From positions 124,001 through 188,000 of the forward strand of contig NZ_JACFSZ010000001.1 of NCBI RefSeq assembly GCF_014805525.1: a stretch of 64,000 nucleotides of DNA, in the 5' to 3' direction. Below the pieces are notes generated by a model. It was not told the DNA's origin, did not search any database, and saw only the letters and a list, made by a program, of their open reading frames with translations. The position numbers and the translations under genes were made by a program. Position 1 is the stretch's first letter, and every line of letters begins with the position of its first letter. The stretch comes from Rhabdothermincola sediminis (GTDB lineage: Bacteria > Actinomycetota > Acidimicrobiia > Acidimicrobiales > Acidimicrobilacustridaceae). Below, in pieces: positions 62,542 through 64,000 of this stretch.

Positions 62542-63947
62542 GCGCCCGGCCTGGGGCCCGGCGGCCCGGCCGGGTGAGCGTCGTCGGTATCGGGCCGGGT
62601 TCGGCGGACTGGTGCACGCCGGCGGTGCGCCGTCGAGTGCTCGAGGCCACCGACATCGTCGGCTACGAGCCGTACCTCGCTTTGCTCGCCGACATGTTCG
62701 GCAGGGCACTCACCGCCCGTCGCCACGGATCCGGGAACCGGGTAGAGGTCGAGCGGGCTCGGCTCGCGCTCGACCTGGCGGCCAGGGGCGGGGACGTCGT
62801 GGTGGCGTCCTCGGGGGATCCGGGGGTGTTCGGCATGGCCGCCGCGGTGTGCGAGCAGCTCGACGCCCACCCGGACGGCTGGCCGGGGGTGGAGGTGACC
62901 ATCGAACCGGGTATCAGCGCCGCCCAGGCCCTCGCCGCCCGAGTGGGGGCCCCGCTCGGTCATGATTTCGCGGTCCTGTCGCTGTCGGACGTGTTGAAGC
63001 CGTGGGCGGTGATCGAGTCCCGCCTCGAGGCCGCCGCCGCGGCAGGGTTCGTGCTGGCGCTCTACAACCCCAAGAGCCGGCACCGACCCTGGCAGTTCAC
63101 CCGGGCCCTCGAGGTCCTGCGACACCACCGGCCACCAGCGACGCCGGTCGTGCTCGGCCGGCGGATCGGCCGCAGCGGGGAACAGGTCGTGGTCACGACA
63201 CTGGGCGACGTCGATCCGGAGCCGGTCGACATGTCGACCGTGGTGATCGTCGGCTCCGCCACGACTCGCCGGGTCGACCGTCGGGAGCGAGCCTTCGTCT
63301 ACACCTCCCGTCGGTACGAGGATCCCACCGCCGAGCCCGAACCAAGGCCTTCCCCCGCCGGCGACACGGTCGCGGGTGAGGCCGTGTCCGCTGAAGCACC
63401 GGCCGTGGCAGGACGGTGGTTGCTGACCGGGGGGGCTCGAGCAGGCAAGAGCGCGTACGCCGAGCGGCTGGCGGCGTGCAGCGAGCGGCCCATCACCGTG
63501 GTGGTGACCGCGCAGCCCATCGACGAGGAGATGGCGGCACGGATCGCCGCTCATCGAGCGGCCCGACCGGCCGGCTGGGCCACGATCGAAGAACCACTCG
63601 ATCCCGCGTCGGCGATCGTGTCGGTTCCCGATGACGGTTGCGTCCTGCTCGACTGCCTGACGGTGTGGGTCGGGAACCTGTTCCACCACGGGGTGACGGA
63701 GGCGCAGCTGGAGGCGAAGGCCCGCCACCTCGCAGAGGTCTTGGCCCGGCGGAGCGGGCCGAGCATCGTGGTCACCAACGAGGTCGGCCTCGGGCTCGTT
63801 CCTGAGACCGACCTCGGTCGGCGCTACCGGGATGTCCTGGGTCGGGTCAACGCGACGCTGGCGGCCGGGGCCGATCGGGTGGTGTTGGTGTGCGCGGGCC
63901 GGGGGATCGAACTGCAGTCCCTCGATGTGATCCGTCGACTGCCGTGA
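62538..63947 (+). CDS. cobJ: CobJ-CobU fusion: precorrin-3B C17-methyltransferase plus cobinamide kinase/guanylyltransferase
   Basis: The 469-residue product joins two cobalamin enzymes. Residues about 14-262 are CobJ: VSVVGIGPGSADW, VGYEPYL, VVASSGDPGVFGMA, IEPGISAAQA and LYNPKSR. A Pro/Ala/Glu linker (about 263-292) leads to a full-length CobU with P-loop TGGARAGKSAYAE (about 296-308), a CVLLDCLTVWVGN strand and VTNEVGLGLVPE. CobJ acts in ring contraction and CobU activates adenosylcobinamide late in the pathway, so the fused steps are not consecutive. GTG 62538 overlaps the cobI stop; earlier in-frame starts lie inside cobI. Confidence 0.88.
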   Translation: MSARPGARRPGRVSVVGIGPGSADWCTPAVRRRVLEATDIVGYEPYLALLADMFGRALTARRHGSGNRVEVERARLALDLAARGGDVVVASSGDPGVFGMAAAVCEQLDAHPDGWPGVEVTIEPGISAAQALAARVGAPLGHDFAVLSLSDVLKPWAVIESRLEAAAAAGFVLALYNPKSRHRPWQFTRALEVLRHHRPPATPVVLGRRIGRSGEQVVVTTLGDVDPEPVDMSTVVIVGSATTRRVDRRERAFVYTSRRYEDPTAEPEPRPSPAGDTVAGEAVSAEAPAVAGRWLLTGGARAGKSAYAERLAACSERPITVVVTAQPIDEEMAARIAAHRAARPAGWATIEEPLDPASAIVSVPDDGCVLLDCLTVWVGNLFHHGVTEAQLEAKARHLAEVLARRSGPSIVVTNEVGLGLVPETDLGRRYRDVLGRVNATLAAGADRVVLVCAGRGIELQSLDVIRRLP

Positions 63948-64000
63948 CCGATGCGTCGCCCCGAGCAGGAGCGTGCAGCGACCTGCGGGCCGCGATCGGG
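63944..64000 (+). CDS. Start of next cob operon gene, truncated by window end
   Basis: GTG 63944 overlaps the cobJ/U stop as GTGA, the same junction used throughout this operon, and opens 19 codons ending SDLRAAIG at the window edge. After a CobU domain, cobT or cobS would be a natural next gene, but the visible residues cannot decide. Confidence 0.55.
   Translation, partial: MTDASPRAGACSDLRAAIG

Overview
The window is about 70% GC and almost entirely coding, with genes packed by 4-bp ATGA/GTGA overlaps. Several features point to a high-GC actinobacterium: a CarD-type RNA polymerase regulator, a FurA-KatG pair, a mycothiol-dependent-type enzyme, actinobacterial QueC/E/D genes and a large aerobic (CobG/CobF) cobalamin cluster. 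A member of class Acidimicrobiia is my best guess, but that is inference. No rRNA, tRNA, insertion sequence, prophage or CRISPR array was seen, and no gene-free stretch exceeds 300 bases.

Layout. 1-5.7 kb: a minus-strand operon, ABC1 kinase-bioA-exported alpha/beta hydrolase-bioF-bioD, in which every junction overlaps. 5.8-11.8 kb: a TauE-like transporter, an XRE/DUF6036 nucleotidyltransferase toxin-antitoxin-like pair, an anchored secreted protein, and a GNAT/hydrolase/coiled-coil run. 12-13.8 kb: queC-queE-queD (preQ0 synthesis). 13.9-20.8 kb: an amidohydrolase, a second coiled-coil paralogue, a lipoprotein, a class A PBP and an HtrA-like pseudoprotease. 21-27.9 kb: glgP, bcp, a ParA ATPase with a tail-anchored partner, a degenerate receiver protein, a secreted lipase and an alcohol dehydrogenase. 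28-34 kb: two GGDEF/EAL proteins meeting tail to tail, and a two-component system. 34-36.7 kb: an ApbE plus ferric-reductase-like membrane cytochrome operon. 36.7-45.4 kb: a universal stress protein, metabolic and membrane proteins, carD, a C69/secernin-type hydrolase and an ABC transporter. 45.5-49.5 kb: cobF, furA-katG and a DUF2203 protein. 49.6-54.8 kb: a cobalamin operon headed by a ribbon-helix-helix/methyltransferase fusion. 55-58.5 kb: two secreted repeat proteins, one with seven RCC1 repeats and one with delta-60 repeats and an LPRTG anchor. 58.5-64 kb: divergent cobB and cobG-cobH-cobI-cobJ/cobU.

The most interesting system is the cobalamin locus. The first gene of the minus-strand cob operon encodes a DNA-binding RHH domain fused to a CobI/CbiL-like tetrapyrrole methyltransferase. 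The exact octamer GTAGGGCA, or its complement, occurs twice in that gene's own promoter and once in the divergent cobB/cobG promoter. These promoters look leaderless and leave no room for a B12 riboswitch. A trigger-enzyme regulator that senses a corrin intermediate or S-adenosylmethionine is therefore plausible.

A second window-wide pattern is that about 18 genes carry a TANNNT -10 element 5-9 nt before the start codon. This implies widespread leaderless transcription, and it was used to choose several starts. Dispersed hairpin repeats at 9.25, 11.84-12.0 and 39.64-39.82 kb form a further unexplained layer.
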